Below, piece after piece: positions 41,671 to 54,791 of a DNA stretch of 64,000 nt. The stretch is taken from contig JAZKJV010009789.1 of assembly GCA_037367405.1 (NCBI GenBank), positions 1 to 64,000 of the forward strand, read 5' to 3'. Each line of letters begins with the position of its first letter. Position 1 is the first letter of the stretch. The stretch comes from Ottelia alismoides (lineage: Eukaryota; Streptophyta; Magnoliopsida; Alismatales; Hydrocharitaceae). The position numbers and the translations under genes are program-made. The notes under the pieces were generated by a model. The model saw nothing but the letters and a program-made list of their open reading frames with translations, did no database searches and had not been told where the DNA came from.

Positions 41671-42810
41671 TGTTGGACATGTGAGCCCATGACGAGCCAT
41701 TATGCTATAAATTTTATTACAAATATCATTCCCTCATCTGAAAGAATAACAAATTTGCATAATAGGTCAGTAAGTACAATCAGAGTTTTGTACCATGGCC
41801 ATCTTGATGATCATACAACTGTTGATTCAATTACTGAATCATAGAGGTTGGTGCTTGGATGAATATCTAAAGAGATAGATTGAGGAATCATCAAGCACCA
41901 TCAAATGATTATTAAGATATGATCTCATTCCTGAGTAGGAGATGGAAATCCTTTCTCTAATGGGTTGATATCTACCTTGATGCTGGTCCTCTGCATAGGA
42001 ATAGAGATTTGGAGGTGCTAGATACGTTAGGTCAAAGGGCTGACATAAAACCTATGTCGTACACTGTCACGATAAAGGCATGCATCCTCTAACCGGAGAC
42101 ATATGTGTTACTATACAATTATGTATGTACATTTGGCAGAATGAAAGGTTGATGGCCTAACCAAGTTCTATACACCGGCACATTTGTGTCCATACATGGG
42201 CATATGATAATATGATCTCTCAATGGGATCGTACAAGTTTATTTAATAAATCGAAAGACATGAGTTCACTCATGAGATATTGGCATCAAATTCTATGCAT
42301 TGTCATCTTGCTTTGGAATCGTGATAGAAATTGTAAGTTTGATATATGCTTTTGGAAAGTATATGATCAATATCTAGCTATGATATATGATTTTGGAAAG
42401 TATATGATCGATTACAATTCCCAACAATTGAATGAGAAACTTAATGATAAAAATCTGAAGAAGAAAGTCTAAATAGATCTAAAACTTCGGGTTTATTCTA
42501 GGTCTTCCAGTATGCAGGACGTACATGTATTAGGAAAACCTGAGGGTGGTGTAATCAATAAACGATTGTATAACCATGACGCTTCCATTCCGAGGGAGTG
42601 ATGAAATAGGTCTACATTTAATGACTCCTCTCACTAGAGAAGTAATCTAATGTTGGTCCAAATGTTGGACAGTGATCTGAATGTGATTCAGATACAATGA
42701 TAAGATTAGATATACAGCTTTGATTTAATCAAACATCTGTGGGAGGACCCCAAGATCTGGATTTGAGATGTAATACCAACATCCAAGTGAATATACATGG
42801 AACATACAAT
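41671..42810 (+). repeat. Copia 5' LTR of G, first part
   Basis: Starts TGTTGGACATGTGAGCCCAT and is collinear with 20553-21720 of LTR E. It stops at ACATACAAT (42810), where element H begins; the rest continues at 53364/53369. Total LTR length is about 2,545 bp. The bases before it (GTTTA) are the candidate left target duplication in D. Confidence 0.88.
42806..42810. repeat. Target site duplication ACAAT (left copy)
   Basis: ACAAT precedes the H terminus TGTAGGATAT and is repeated at 53364-53368 after the other terminus. Confidence 0.88.
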
Positions 42811-45405
42811 TGTAGGATATGGTTAGATCCTCAAGCCTATCACGGAAGCATGAGCGGCGTATCGAATACGATGAAGAGCGACTAGTCACACCAGTTGCTC
42901 GATGCAGTGGAATTTAAAAATTTTTCATGCGACGAAACCACATGATCCAAGAACACTTCTCGGATCGTTTCGTTTAAACCGCAAACAAGTAAAAGGATTA
43001 ACTCTTGAAGCGTGGTTGCGATCGAGTCTCTAAACGAAGAGACCTCCTGTCTCAAGTCCGATCCGACGGAGGAGATGCTTGCGAGTGCGAGGATGAATCA
43101 CGTGCTTCTCACAATCCATGTTGATGATATAAGTGGCGGATCTCCTGATCTCGACACACGAGATCTGACGTCTTCTTCACGAGCAAGGCACACTGAAGGA
43201 GAAGGAGATCCACGAGCAGCCGATCGGGCAGCATAACGATGACGTTGCGGCGATGGAGACTCCCTCTAGGGCATCCATGATGGACGGCCATATGAGAGGG
43301 AGAGAGAGTAGGCGTATAGAGAGAAAGAGAGATAGAGAGAGAGAGAGAGACTTATGTTATCTTGGTGTAAAGAAGAGCAAAGGGGTGCCTCTCCTTTTAT
43401 AATATTTTGGGATCCATGGATCTCAATACATGGACAACAGAAATCCAATGGCTCTCATTGGTTGTGTTTCTTTTAATGGTCAAGATTTGTGTTGGTAAAA
43501 ACCAACAACAATTAATTTAATAAAATAAAATATATTTTGAATATAATTTGATTTACATTAAATCAATCTTCATTGGAGAAATAGAAAGGAGGCAAGCCTC
43601 CTTCCATAATAGGGGTGGACGGCTATCATATTCCATAGTGGGATTGTAGCCGTCGACCTTCTATATGAGGAAGGTGGCTCTCCTTTCTATATTACATGAG
43701 ATTACATTATCTCGTGATTATCTCCAATATTTTCAACAACTTTTGTTGCAAATTATTTCAAAAAAATAAATCCAATTTATTTTGTGAACATTGCAATCTT
43801 GCCATTTTAAAATTTGTGAATCACATTCACAACCCTAAATAAAATGTAAATTACAAATAGCTCTCTCTCTCTTATATATTATAAATCACATTTATAATAT
43901 ATATGATTAATATGGATAGTGCTATCGACATTGTTCATATCCATGATAAATAAATCATATTTAATCATCTTGGATCTCTATTCTCATGTTCCAAAATAAT
44001 ATGAATCACATTCACATTATTCACATCTTTTATAATCAAATCACATTTAATTATCTTAGGTAACTCTCCTTATAATATGAATAAAATTCATATTATCATG
44101 ATAATTAAATCACATTTAATTATCCATTTTCTCAATGCTCGGATAAATATATCAACCATAGAATTATCCATGAACTCTTTCAAGGATAATGTGCTTTCTC
44201 CGCGAATAGTTGGAGATAAGGATAGGGCGATTGTATTGTTCCACGTATAGTGACGTGGATATTGAGATTACATCTCAAATCCAGATCTCGGGCCTCCCAA
44301 TGATGCTTGATTAAATCAAGACCGCAAATTTAATCTTCTCATTCGATCTAAATCACATCCGGATTAGTGTCCAATATTTGGATCAAGATCAGATACTTCT
44401 CTACTGAGAGGAGTCACTAAAATCCAAACCCGTTTCATCACTCCCTAGGAATGGAAGTATCATGGTTATACAATCATTTATGATCACATCACCCTCAGGT
44501 ATTCCCAATACATGTACATCCTGCATGCTGGAAGACTCAGAATAAACCCGAAGTATTAGATCAACTTTATACTGTCTACTTCAGGGTTTTATCAGTAAGT
44601 TTCTCATTTTGATCATTGGGAGTTGGTATTGATCAAATACTTTTCAAAAGCATATATCATACCTTGGTCTTGATCATATACTTTCCAAAAGTATATATCA
44701 GACCTACAAATTCAGTCAAGCTTCCAAAGCAAGACGACCGTGCGTACGTAATTTGATTCATCCCAATATCTCATGAGTGAGATCATGTCTTCCGATTCAG
44801 TAGTGAAACTGTATGATCCCTTTGAGAGATCGTATTACTCATATGCCCTTATATGCACACCAGCGTGCCGGTCTATAGACCTTGGTTAGGTCATCAACCT
44901 ATTGGTCTGCCAAATGTACATACTCAGACATATAGTAACACATCTGTCTTCGGTCAGAGGATGTGCGCCTATATTATGACAGCATACGATATAGGACTTT
45001 GGTTATCTCGATCTCATTAAGTCAACTCTTTGACCAAACTCATCTGACACCTCTGACTTTCTATTCCTTTGCAGAGGACCTGCATCAAGTGGTCGGTTAG
45101 ATATCAGCCTAACTGAGATAGGATTGCCATCTCCTACTCTGGCTGGAGATCATCTCTTAACAATCAATTTACGGTGCTTGATGAGTCCTCAATCTAACTC
45201 TTTAGATATTCATCCAAGCACCAACCTCTATTATTCAATAATTGAATCAACAGTTGTATGATTATGAAGATGGCCATGGTAAATAACCCTAATTGTACTA
45301 ACGGAACTATTATGCAAAATATATATTCTTCATTTCTGATCAGGGAATGATATTTGCAATAAAATTTATTGCATAATGGCTCGTCGTGGGCTCGCGTGTC
45401 CAACA
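42811..45405 (-). repeat. Copia 3' LTR of H
   Basis: Minus-strand start TGTTGGACACGCGAGCCCAC at 45405 and end ATATCCTACA at 42811; 2,595 bp. It has a TATA-like TATTATAAAAGG context near 43390 and a GA/CT run at 43303-43351. It contains the LTR frame shared with other copies (43109-43291, minus strand). Confidence 0.92.
43303..43351. repeat. (GA)n-rich run in H 3' LTR
   Basis: Runs of GAGAGA with short interruptions; equivalent to the CT-rich run of LTR E on the opposite strand. Confidence 0.7.
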
Positions 45406-45416
45406 ATCTCCTACTA
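45406..45416 (-). other. Polypurine tract of copia H
   Basis: On the minus strand CTAGTAGGAGAT leads directly into the LTR start TGTTGGAC. Copia elements commonly have AAGTGGGAGATTG here, so this is a slightly altered tract. Confidence 0.7.
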
Positions 45417-45900
45417 GCCCAAAGAGCCATTAATGGGCTAATCATTTAAACCCACACTCATGTGACAATCATAGGCTATTTAGAAAATAGCTAGGTAAGC
45501 TGATCAATCACTCTGATCCCAAGAGACTAAGCCAAGTCCTTTTACGACACTTGCATTTCCCATAGTAACAATGCTCGCATCCAATGCGAATGTTGCATCT
45601 TATGCAACTAATACTCAATTTTGTTATAGTGTCCTAGACACTATAGCTCGATAATTATTATAACCACTATTACCAGAATCCTTATCAGAATACCCGTATT
45701 CCTGGAGATCTCTATCTCCTATGGTATCTACAGTTAAGACCCTTATAGATCACTATCTACAAGGTCTTAAACTTTTGAAGACAAGTCTTTGAGATCACTA
45801 TCCCTAAGTTTCATAATCTTTGAAGATATTGTTATTACTGAAACCAAGTGTTATATTTCCAGAGTCGGGTTAGTAATAGTTTACTACTCCCATTGCATGG
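45417..45900 (-). pseudogene. RNase H remnant of copia H
   Basis: This is where copia RNase H belongs, just before the polypurine tract. Frames are badly broken; only traces such as a DNxGAI-like and an HIxRKxH-like segment can be guessed, so the call rests mainly on position. It is absent from E and G, which stop earlier. Confidence 0.5.
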
Positions 45901-46770
45901 CAGACATATGGCTTTTGTACACATCTAGCATACACTTCAGCTTCTCGTAACTGATGCACAAGTGCAAGCAGTTCTAGCATTCTCTTCCTCAACTCTTTGA
46001 GGTGTTATCCCTTTAGACTAGTCACTACCACATCTTAAGGGAAGTAAGCTTTTCTTGTAATTTTCTAGAAAAATGGAATAATTCCAAGGTGTACTACTAA
46101 TGCGACAGTCCCAATACCCTCTTCTCTTTGCTTCTGTACGACATCAGAACTATGATCTAAGAGGTATCCTTGATATCATTTCTCAAGATATGGAACAACC
46201 AAGTTATAAAACACTTATTATTATCCTTATATCATTCCAAATGATTAGAATAATATCTATATTTAGCACGATGAACACAATGGCACTCCCACTAAGCTTC
46301 ACATGGTTCATCAAGATTTTTTATCTGAAATCATAACATTTATAATTTCATCAAATCTTATGTTCCAACTACAAGAAGCTTATTTGAGTCCAAAGATGGA
46401 GTTCTTTAGCTTGCTCACCTTGCTTTCCTCAACCATGAAGCCCTGGGGCTACTTCATATGAATATCCTTAGAGAGGTATTCATAGAGGAATGCAATCTTG
46501 ACTCACATCATGAAGATGTCATAGTCATGTTGTGTAGCTATGGTTAGCGATATTCTGATGGGTTCAATCATGGTCACTGAAGAGCAAGTCTCATCGCAAG
46601 TAATGTCTTCTCTTCGGTGTGTAGCTCATGGTTACGAACCATGGTTTGAAGGTCTCTACCTTATCATTAGGTTCCCTCTTTCTCTTAAAGATCCATTTAC
46701 ACCTTAATGGGTCTTACCCATATAGGTGGATCCTCGAGGGTCGATATACAAGACTTGTATATGAAGTCTA
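45901..46770 (-). pseudogene. Reverse transcriptase of copia H
   Basis: Minus-strand frames give WIFKRKREP (family WVFKxKRD), FVTMSYTPKR, QDCIPL / AFLYEYL, a stop before PQGFMVEESKVSKLKNSI, LK, a stop, AS, then FDEIIN, and after a frame change LSGSAIVFIVLNID, ILIIWNDI (family VVFLVLYVDDILLIGNDI). The catalytic DD pair is altered (NID). Stops at 46449-46451 and 46380-46382 match positions in E. H keeps the RT part that E and G lost. Confidence 0.85.
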
Positions 46771-47527
46771 CATTAGACTTTTATTGCTAACATCCATCTT
46801 TCCATGTCGTGATCCTCAGGAGTTTCATCACATGAAGTCAGATCATGGTCAGATTCAACTGATACATGGAATCATCCTCAAACTTATTTGAAGAGGTATT
46901 AATGTTTCATCTTTAATTATCTATTTAGTTTCCGATTTTAGGAGCCTCATTATCTTCTCAAGGTTAAATGAGTTCCTTTACTTCATTTTCGTCTTGATTC
47001 ATAAGAGAGTCATCTTCTAAGAATCAAATTCTCAGAGATTGAGATACTTTAAGAATCTCAAGGTCATAAACTAGGTATCCAATACCGTCCTTTATTTTCA
47101 TAATGATGTAGCACTCTCTAGTGCCAGATTCATGCTTAATCACATGGAACCTTATTAAGGATATATAATGTAGTCTCTACCACATATATCTATACTTGAA
47201 AATTATGAGATAATTATGCTAAGATTAATCATTGATCAAATCATGTCACACATGATCAATTGTATTTCCCTACAACTCTATTGAGTTAAGGTTCATTAGG
47301 AGGATTGAGATAGGAATGATATTCACATCTCCATAAGGTATTCCTTGAATTCATCTAATAGGTACAAGCTACCTTGGTTGGATCAAAATTCATTTCATCT
47401 TCCTTCAAACATTGGTTCTAAACCAAAATTGTGAAATCTTTGAACATTTCAAAGGTTTCTTAGGTGAAGATAAGAAATCTCATATCATACATAATCATCA
47501 ATAGATATCATGTATCCATAATGTTTA
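46771..47527 (-). pseudogene. Integrase core of copia H
   Basis: Collinear with 26346-26900 of E. Segments such as MISIDDYV.YEISYLHLRNL and FNQG, then a CYIIMKIKDGIGYLVYDLEI-like block (family FIGY-xxxKGYxxYxP), are spread over frames. Catalytic residues cannot be assigned. Confidence 0.72.
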
Positions 47528-47760
47528 CTATGATATAGATGACTCACATACATCAATATGTATGAGATCCTGAATACCTTGATATCTTACACCTTTCCTA
47601 AAGAAGGGTGTATTGGACATTTTACTTTGAATACAATATTCATAAGTATGCAAGTTTTGAAATTTTAGACATTCTAAAGTTTCATCTCTTACTTGTCCAT
47701 TGATCTCATCAATAGACATATGTCCAAAACATGATGCCAGATCATTGTCAAATGATCTTT
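47528..47760 (-). pseudogene. GAG-pre-integrase domain of copia H
   Basis: A 63-codon open frame: MSIDEINGQVRDETLECLKF, QNLHTYEYCIQSKMSNTPFF and VRYQGIQDLIHIDVCESS. It matches LGHIxxxRIxRLVxxG .. CxxCxxGKMTKxPFxGKGxR .. LIHTDVCGP. The second Cys of the first pair is Tyr-shifted and the end reads CESS for CGPx. Confidence 0.88.
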
Positions 47761-48700
47761 ATCCTCCTATTGATCTTTAAAGGTTTAACTTTCAATATTA
47801 GAAATCTTAATGAAACATTCATTAATTTTCTAATTTAGTGGAGACCACAAGATTTTAGATTACTATCTGAAATATCCCCATCATAACTCTTTATGATAGG
47901 TCTGTTTCAGAATTCATGCTTATTCCCAACATTTAGAAATAAACTATGAGTGTATTCTAATATCCAGGTCATAGAGACATTCTCTAAGACTAAGGGCTCT
48001 CCCACTGAAAATATGAAGTTTATTGATCCAATGGAAATTGTTGCAACAATTGCATCACTTCCAACATGGATGACCATTAAACTTTAAGATCAAATTTCTA
48101 ATATTCTAATACAGATGCAACCAATTGCAAGCGTCATTAGAAGATTTAGATATAATTGTTAGACTTTATCTTATCAAATAAGTAAGTCAATATCAATGAT
48201 TATATATAGATTAATCTGATGTACTATCCGAGTACTTCTCTAAGGATTCTAGACAGATCTGATAGTCATACTATCAACACATTAACTTATTGCAGTATTG
48301 GCATTCATCCAACTCTTTAGATGTCATATGGAAGTCACAGAAGTACAGTCAACTCTTTGACTATACTTCTTACTTGGGTCCAAACCATGCTTCCACTGCG
48401 CTCCCTTTATCGATAAGCAACCATTGCTCAAGACCAAGGATCTCTTATGTTAAAATCAAAAATTTCAATATAAGAGTATTTCAACATTTATACATGTTTC
48501 ATTCAATTCATACAATATGAATATTATGTAGCTTCATGAATGACCAGAGTATAAATAGTAGAATGATGACACTCATCGTATCTACATCCATTTAAACTTT
48601 TAAAACTTAGGTTCAAGTAGGTACTCAAACGATTTGAATACATCATCTCCTATAGAGCCATCATTCTGCATAATGTAGAGAACCATGTCATTCATGATTA
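47761..48700 (-). pseudogene. Gag and protease region of copia H
   Basis: Minus-strand frames include MNDMVLYIMQNDGSIGDDVF and SFEYLPEPKF near 48650, the same piece as in E and G. The region after it is collinear in all three copies, with stops. No CCHC knuckle or protease active site could be read with confidence. Confidence 0.55.
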
Positions 48701-50695
48701 TATGTTGAGAGCACATATGTATGCCAGAACATCTTCTTAGATTTTATAAGGATTATTTGATAATTACGATCTTTATCGGCATGTCACTTTAAAAGTACAT
48801 TCGATGAGATCAATACTTATAGAGACATACAAACCCTAGGGTTTTAGTCCTATTGTCTATTTAATTATCATTCCTCATTATTATGAGGAAACTTGTACAT
48901 TGCAACCACATACATTATGTGTCCAATTGCAAGTATAATATCTGGATCATAGGTCCAATCCATTATATTCTATTGGTTATTCTTGAGTATAACAATGAGT
49001 GGGATTAAAGAAGGATTATCTGAAATAAGAAATTTGCATAAACATAAATATATAATTTACTTTAATTTAGGAATTTGTTTATATCAAGTCATCTTGCCTT
49101 GTCAACACTAAAAGTTCATTCCCTTGATTACTTTCAATGTAAGAGATATACTTACCATTATATCTCAAGCAAGATCTGGGATCTCCTTCCTTATCTTTGT
49201 CACATCCCAATAATATGAGAACTTGTGACTCCAATAAAAAGAAGTGGGAACACATTCCGCCTTGCAAGTCCAACTTGCATCTCCCAATTCGGTCTTTAAC
49301 ACCCAGGCCCACCACCCCTAAGGTGATGCTGACCCGTCATTAATTGAACCAACCATCAACAGGAATAGAACTCGCTATGCGCAATCCAATATCACCCCAA
49401 TAATATGAGGATCCGATATTGGGGTAACTACGCATACGGCCTTACTCTTTCGAGAAACAAAGAGCCCGGTCCAGATGCGCTTGCATATAGGAGCTGTCAC
49501 TTCGGACAGGCGTCTCCTATATACAATCCCTGACGACGGAACCCTTCGCCTTGACGGGAGACCATGGATGTCACTTATGTTATCCTCCATATCATATTTA
49601 AATTCTAATTAATTATCATGAATCATATTCACATAATTAATTCTTCCAAGGGAAATAACACATCTATTATAATAGAGTGTTTTAATTGGATATAATTAAC
49701 TTAATCATATTAAATTAATTATCAATCCAATTTAATCAACAAACTTGATTTTACTTGAATATATGCTATTATCTCAAAATACGTATTAATTAGAATTTTA
49801 ATAATTAGAAAAATACATCATGATCTCTCAGGCATCATTCGTTCCCTACCCGTTGTCATGGCCAGTATCGGTGGGAGTGGGACAGACCGCATCCGCCGCA
49901 ACCCGCTACCCCAGCGATCCCCGACTAGACACCATATCTGCCTCGGGAAAAAATAATACCGAGTCAATCACTTTGTACTTGAGATGATCATCGGTTCTTC
50001 AACCGAAATTATACCATATATTAATAATCAAAATATTTTTTATTATAAGGAAACTTGCTAGACAAATTCCCAATCCTATTGAAGCAAGGAGTTTGAAGAT
50101 TGTGTTTCCAATTATGATCTAGATCAAATCTATTCAATTTATTAGTTGAGGCCAAGTTAATTAAGGAAATAATCATCATTACATATTTTTAAAATATTTT
50201 CCATAATTATTTCATGAAATTAACAATTAATTTCACTAATTGACAATCACATGGTTCTTGATTAGGAAAGTAATTTCAGCAGTGAACCCTACTTACTAAC
50301 CATTGCACTTCAATCAAGTTAAACAAATTAAGCAAAGTGAGTTTCCAAAGTTTGCTAATTTGATTTACAACAGAACCTATGTGATTTGCACGCATTCAAG
50401 GCGTTTCTAAACAGTAACTAACTTCCTTGATTACTTTAAGATTCGCAGTTCCCGTAACAGTAATACATGTTCATTAAAACGACCATATCTAGAGCAAACG
50501 GAATCCAAATTACGTAAACTCAGATCATATGGTTTCCTATTTAATGGGGAACAAAATCCAAGTTTTATTTTCGTGCTTAAACAATTTAAACGGGGCCGAA
50601 AATAATCACTAAACAGAGATGCGAAAATGAAATGCAATAATACTTTCGCAACCCTAACGAACCCAAGTCGCCTTCAGTTTTAATGGATCGTATCC
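48701..50695 (-). other. Leader region of copia H
   Basis: About 2 kb without sustained coding, collinear with the E and G leaders. Frames at 49079-49315, 49375-49590 and 50431-50637 are not kept in E or G, except that a part of 49375-49590 matches a 74-codon frame of G (55909-56133) in nucleotide sequence on the element strand versus its own; I regard these as chance. Confidence 0.55.
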
Positions 50696-50711
50696 AACCC
50701 GAATGATACCA
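50696..50711 (-). other. Primer-binding site of copia H
   Basis: On the minus strand AGTGGTATCATTCGGGTTGG follows the LTR end. The first eight bases (TGGTATCA) match the initiator-methionine tRNA site; the next ones differ from TGGTATCAGAGCCAGG in G. Confidence 0.75.
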
Positions 50712-50713
50712 CT

Positions 50714-53363
50714 TGTAGAATATGGTTATATCCTCAAGCGCATCACGAAACATGAGCGTCGTATCGAATATGACGAAGAGCGACTTGTCGCACTAGTTGC
50801 TCGATGCAGCGGAATTTAAAATTTTTTCTTGCGACGAAACCACATGATCCAAGAACACTTCTCGGATTGTTTCATCTAAACCAAAAACAAGTAATAGGAT
50901 TTCCTCTTGAAGCATGGTTGCGATCGAGTCTCTAAACGAAGAGACCTCCTGTCTCAAGTCCGGTCCGACGGAGGAGATGCTTGCGAGCGTGGGGATGAAT
51001 TGTGTGCTTCTCGCAATCCATGTTGATGATCCAAGAGTCGGATCTCCTGAATTTGACACAAGAGATCTGACGTCTTCTTCACGAGCAACCGCACTGAAGG
51101 AGACAGAGATCCATGAGCAGACGATCGGGCATCATACGACGACGCTGCGGCGATGGAGACTCCCTCTAGGGCATTCATGATGGATGGCCATATGAGAGGG
51201 AGAGAGTGGTAGGTGTGTAGAGAGAAAGAGAGTGAGAGAGAGAGAGAATTATGTTCTCTTGGTGTAAATAAGAGCAAAGGAGTGCCTCTCTTATAATATT
51301 TTGGGATCCATGGATCTCAATCCATGGACAACACAAATCCAATGGCTCTCATTGGTTGTGTTTCCTTTTAATGGTCACGATTTGTGTTGGTAAAAACCAA
51401 CAACAAATAATTTAATTAAATCTAATATATATTGAATATAATTTGATTTACATTAATCAATCTTCATTTGAGAAATAGAAAAGGAGCCAAGCCTCCTTCC
51501 ATAATAGGGTTGACCGGCTACCATATTCCATAGTGGGATTGTAGCCGTCCACCCTCTATATAAGGAAGGTGGCTCTCCTTTCTATATAATCATGATATTA
51601 CATTATCTCATGATTATCTCCAATATTTGCAACAACTTTTGTTGCAAATTATTTTCACAAAAAAATCCAATTTATTTTGTGAACATTGCAATCTTGCCAT
51701 TACAAATTTGTGAATCATATTCACAACCCAAAATAAAATGTAAATTACATTTTCAATTTAATATCCCATGCGAATCAATTCACATAAACATTTAATTAAT
51801 AAATATAAATTACAAATAGTTCTCTCTCTTATATATTATAACTCACATTTATAATATATATGATTAATATGGATAGTGTTATCCACATTATTCATATCCA
51901 TGATAATTAAATCATTTTTAATCGTCTTGGATCTCTATTCTCATGTTCTCAAATAATATGAATCACATTCACATTATTCACATCATTGATAATCAAATCA
52001 CATTTAATTATCTTAGATAACTCTCCTTATAATATGAATCAAATTCATATTATCATGATAATTAAATCACATTTAATTATCCATTTTCTCAATGCTCAGA
52101 TATATATATCAACGATAGAATTATCCATGAACTCTTTCAAAGATAATGCGCTTTCTCCGCGAGTACTTGGAGATAAAAACAGGGCGATTGTATTGTTCCA
52201 TGTATAGTGACTTGGATATTGAGATTACATCTCAAATACAGATCTCGGGCCTCCTATAGATGCTTGATTAAATCAAGATCGCAATTTAATCTTCTCATTG
52301 CATCTGAATCACATCCAGATCAATGTCCAATATTTGGATCAAGATCAGATACTTCTCTACTGAGAGGAGTCACTAAAATCCAGACATGTTTCATCACTCC
52401 CTAGGAATGGAAGCATCATGGCTATACAATCATTTACGATCACATCACCCTCAGGTATTCCCAATACCTGTACATCCTGCATATTGGAAGACTCAGAATA
52501 AACCCGAAGTATTAGATCAACTTTATACTGTCTACTTCAGGGTTTTATCAGTTAAGTTTCTCATTTTGATCATTGGGAGTTGGTATCGATTATATACTTT
52601 CCAAAAGCATATATCATACCTAGGTCTTGATCATATAATTTCCAAAAGTATATATCAAACCTACAAATTCAGTCAAGCTTCCAAAGTGAGACGACCGGTG
52701 CGCACAGAATTTGATTCTTCCCAATATCTCATGAGTGAGCTCATGTCTTCCGATTCAGTAGTGAACCTGTATAATCCCTTTAAGAGATCGTATTACTCAT
52801 AGGCACTTATATGCACACCATCGTGTGGTGTATAGACCTTGGTTTGGTCATCAACCTATTGGTCTGCCAAATGTACATACTCAGACATATAGTAACACAT
52901 CTGTCTTCGGTCAGAGGATGTGTTCCTATATTTTGACAGCATATGATATAGGACTTTGGTTATCTCGATCTCGTTAAGTCAACTCGTTGACCTAACTCAT
53001 CTGACACCTCCAAATCTCTATTCCTATGCAGAGGACCTGCATCAAGAGGTCGGTCAGATATCAGCCTATCCGAGATAGGATTGCCATCTCCTACTCTGGC
53101 TGGAGATCATCTCTTAACAATCATTTGACGGTGCTTAATGAGTCCTCAATCTAACTCTTTAGATATTCATCCATGCACAAGCCTCTATGATTCAATAATT
53201 GAATCAACAACTGTATGATTATCAAGATGGCCATGGTACATAACCCTAATTGTACTAAGGGACCTATTATGCAAATTATATATTCTTCATTTTCAGATAA
53301 GGGAATGATATTCGCAATAACATTTATTGCAAAATGGATCACCGTAGGCTCGCATTTCCAACA
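50714..53363 (-). repeat. Copia 5' LTR of H
   Basis: Minus-strand start TGTTGGAAATGCGAGCCTAC at 53363 and end CATATTCTACA at 50714; 2,650 bp. It pairs with the LTR at 42811-45405. TATA-like context near 51290 and a GA run at 51199-51250. The shared LTR frame is at 50954-51277 (107 codons). Confidence 0.92.
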
Positions 53364-53368
53364 ACAAT
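53364..53368. repeat. Target site duplication ACAAT (right copy)
   Basis: Second copy of the duplication; LTR of G resumes with AACCTTGTCCTTATCT, matching CGCCCTGTCCTTATCT at the same place in LTR E. Confidence 0.88.
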
Positions 53369-54773
53369 AACCTTGTCCTTATCTACAAGTATCTGCGAAG
53401 AAAGCACATTATTCTTGAAGAGTTCAAGAATAATTTCATTGTTGACATTCTACTTTGAGCAAAATCATAATTAAATGTGATTTAATTATTATTATTATTA
53501 TTAATGTGAATTTGATTCATATCATTTAGGCTCATGAGAATGGACATCCAAGATGATTAAATGTTATTTAATTATCAAGGATGTGAGTAATGTGGATAGT
53601 AATATCCATATTATTCATGGATATTGTAAATGTAATTTATAATATGTTAGAGAGAAAATTTTAATTTGTATTTATGAATTAATAGCCGATGTGAATTGGA
53701 TTCACATTGGATAAATAATTGTAAATAAAATTTACTTTTTATTTTGAATGTGTGAATATTATTCACAATTTATCATTGGCATTATTGAAACTGTCACAAA
53801 ATAATTTAAATTATTTTGGTGAATAATTTTGCAATCATAGTTGTTGCACATGTGGATTATTTGGTGAGATATAAGATCTCACCAAATTGGAAGGAGATAG
53901 CCACCATACCATACTTGGCATGGACGACCACCAAGAAAATATCTCAATGGTGGTTCTCCACTCTATGTATGAAATGAGGCTACACTCCTTTCCATAATAT
54001 TACATACGAATTGATTTAATTGATTTTAAATGTATTGAATATAATTCAATATATATTAATTTCTTTTAGATTAGTTATTTGTTGTTGGTAATTAAAACAT
54101 AACAATATCTTGACCATTGATTGAAATCACAAATCAATATCATCCATTGGATTTGTGTGCACATGGGTTGTGATCCATGGACATAAAAAATAATATAATA
54201 GAAGGCTAGTGTTAGCCTTTTATTTACAACACGCATACAAGATGACATACATCTCTCACTCTCTACACTCCTACTCTGTCTCTGTCTCATTGTGGTCGTC
54301 CACCTTGATGCCATAGAGAGAGTCGTCGTCGTCACCACTACGCCGTCGTGATGCCGCTTCGACTGCTCATGGATCTCCATCTCCTTCGATGTGCCACGCT
54401 CGTGAAGTAGACATTGGATCTCATGAGACAAGCTAAGGAAATTCGCCACGTGTATCATCAACATGGATTGTGAGGAGCACGTGTTTCATAAACGTGCTCG
54501 CAAGCATCTCCTCCGATGGATTGGACTTGAGACAGGAGGTCTCTTACTTTAGAGTCTTGATTGCAATCACGCTTCAAGAGGTAAACCTAATACTTGTTTG
54601 TGGTTTAAGATGAAACGATCTGAGAAGTGTTCTCGAATCATATAGTTTCATCATCCCTTTAATTTTTTTAAATTCTGCTGCTTGCAACAACTAGTCTGAC
54701 TAGTCGCTCCCGATCGCATATGACACATCTCCATGCTTCAGTGATGCGCTTACAGTTCTTCCCAGAACCTTCA
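53369..54773 (+). repeat. Copia 5' LTR of G, second part
   Basis: Continues LTR G after element H, collinear with 21722-23143 of E. It ends CCCAGAACCTTCA, directly followed by the primer-binding site. The TATA region is degenerate (ACATAAAAAATAATATAATAG near 54181). Confidence 0.88.
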
Positions 54774-54775
54774 AG

Positions 54776-54791
54776 TGGTATCAGAGCCAGG
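54776..54791 (+). other. Primer-binding site of copia G
   Basis: TGGTATCAGAGCCAGG, a full match to the usual copia site complementary to initiator methionine tRNA. It fixes the LTR end two bases upstream. Confidence 0.9.

Larger units (their letters stand above)
42811..53363 (-). mobile_element. Ty1/copia retrotransposon H, full length with both LTRs
   Basis: 10,553 bp on the minus strand: 5' LTR 50714-53363, primer-binding site, leader, gag, GAG-pre-integrase, integrase, RT, RNase H, polypurine tract, 3' LTR 42811-45405. ACAAT is duplicated on both sides, and the host sequence is the LTR of copia G, which reads continuously across the insertion. By eye the two LTRs differ at roughly 5-12% of positions in the stretches compared, so the insertion is not recent. 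Pol is complete in domain order but full of stops. Confidence 0.92.

Noticed and set aside
41431..41844. 137-codon plus-strand frame
   Set aside because: The longest shadow frame near the D/G border: it reads antisense through the Pro/Gln-rich gag tail of D and then into the LTR of copia G, so it cannot be a gene.
52386..52802. 138-codon frame in the copia LTR
   Set aside because: It lies wholly in the 5' LTR of H, antisense to the element, and is interrupted in the other LTR of H, in J and in E.
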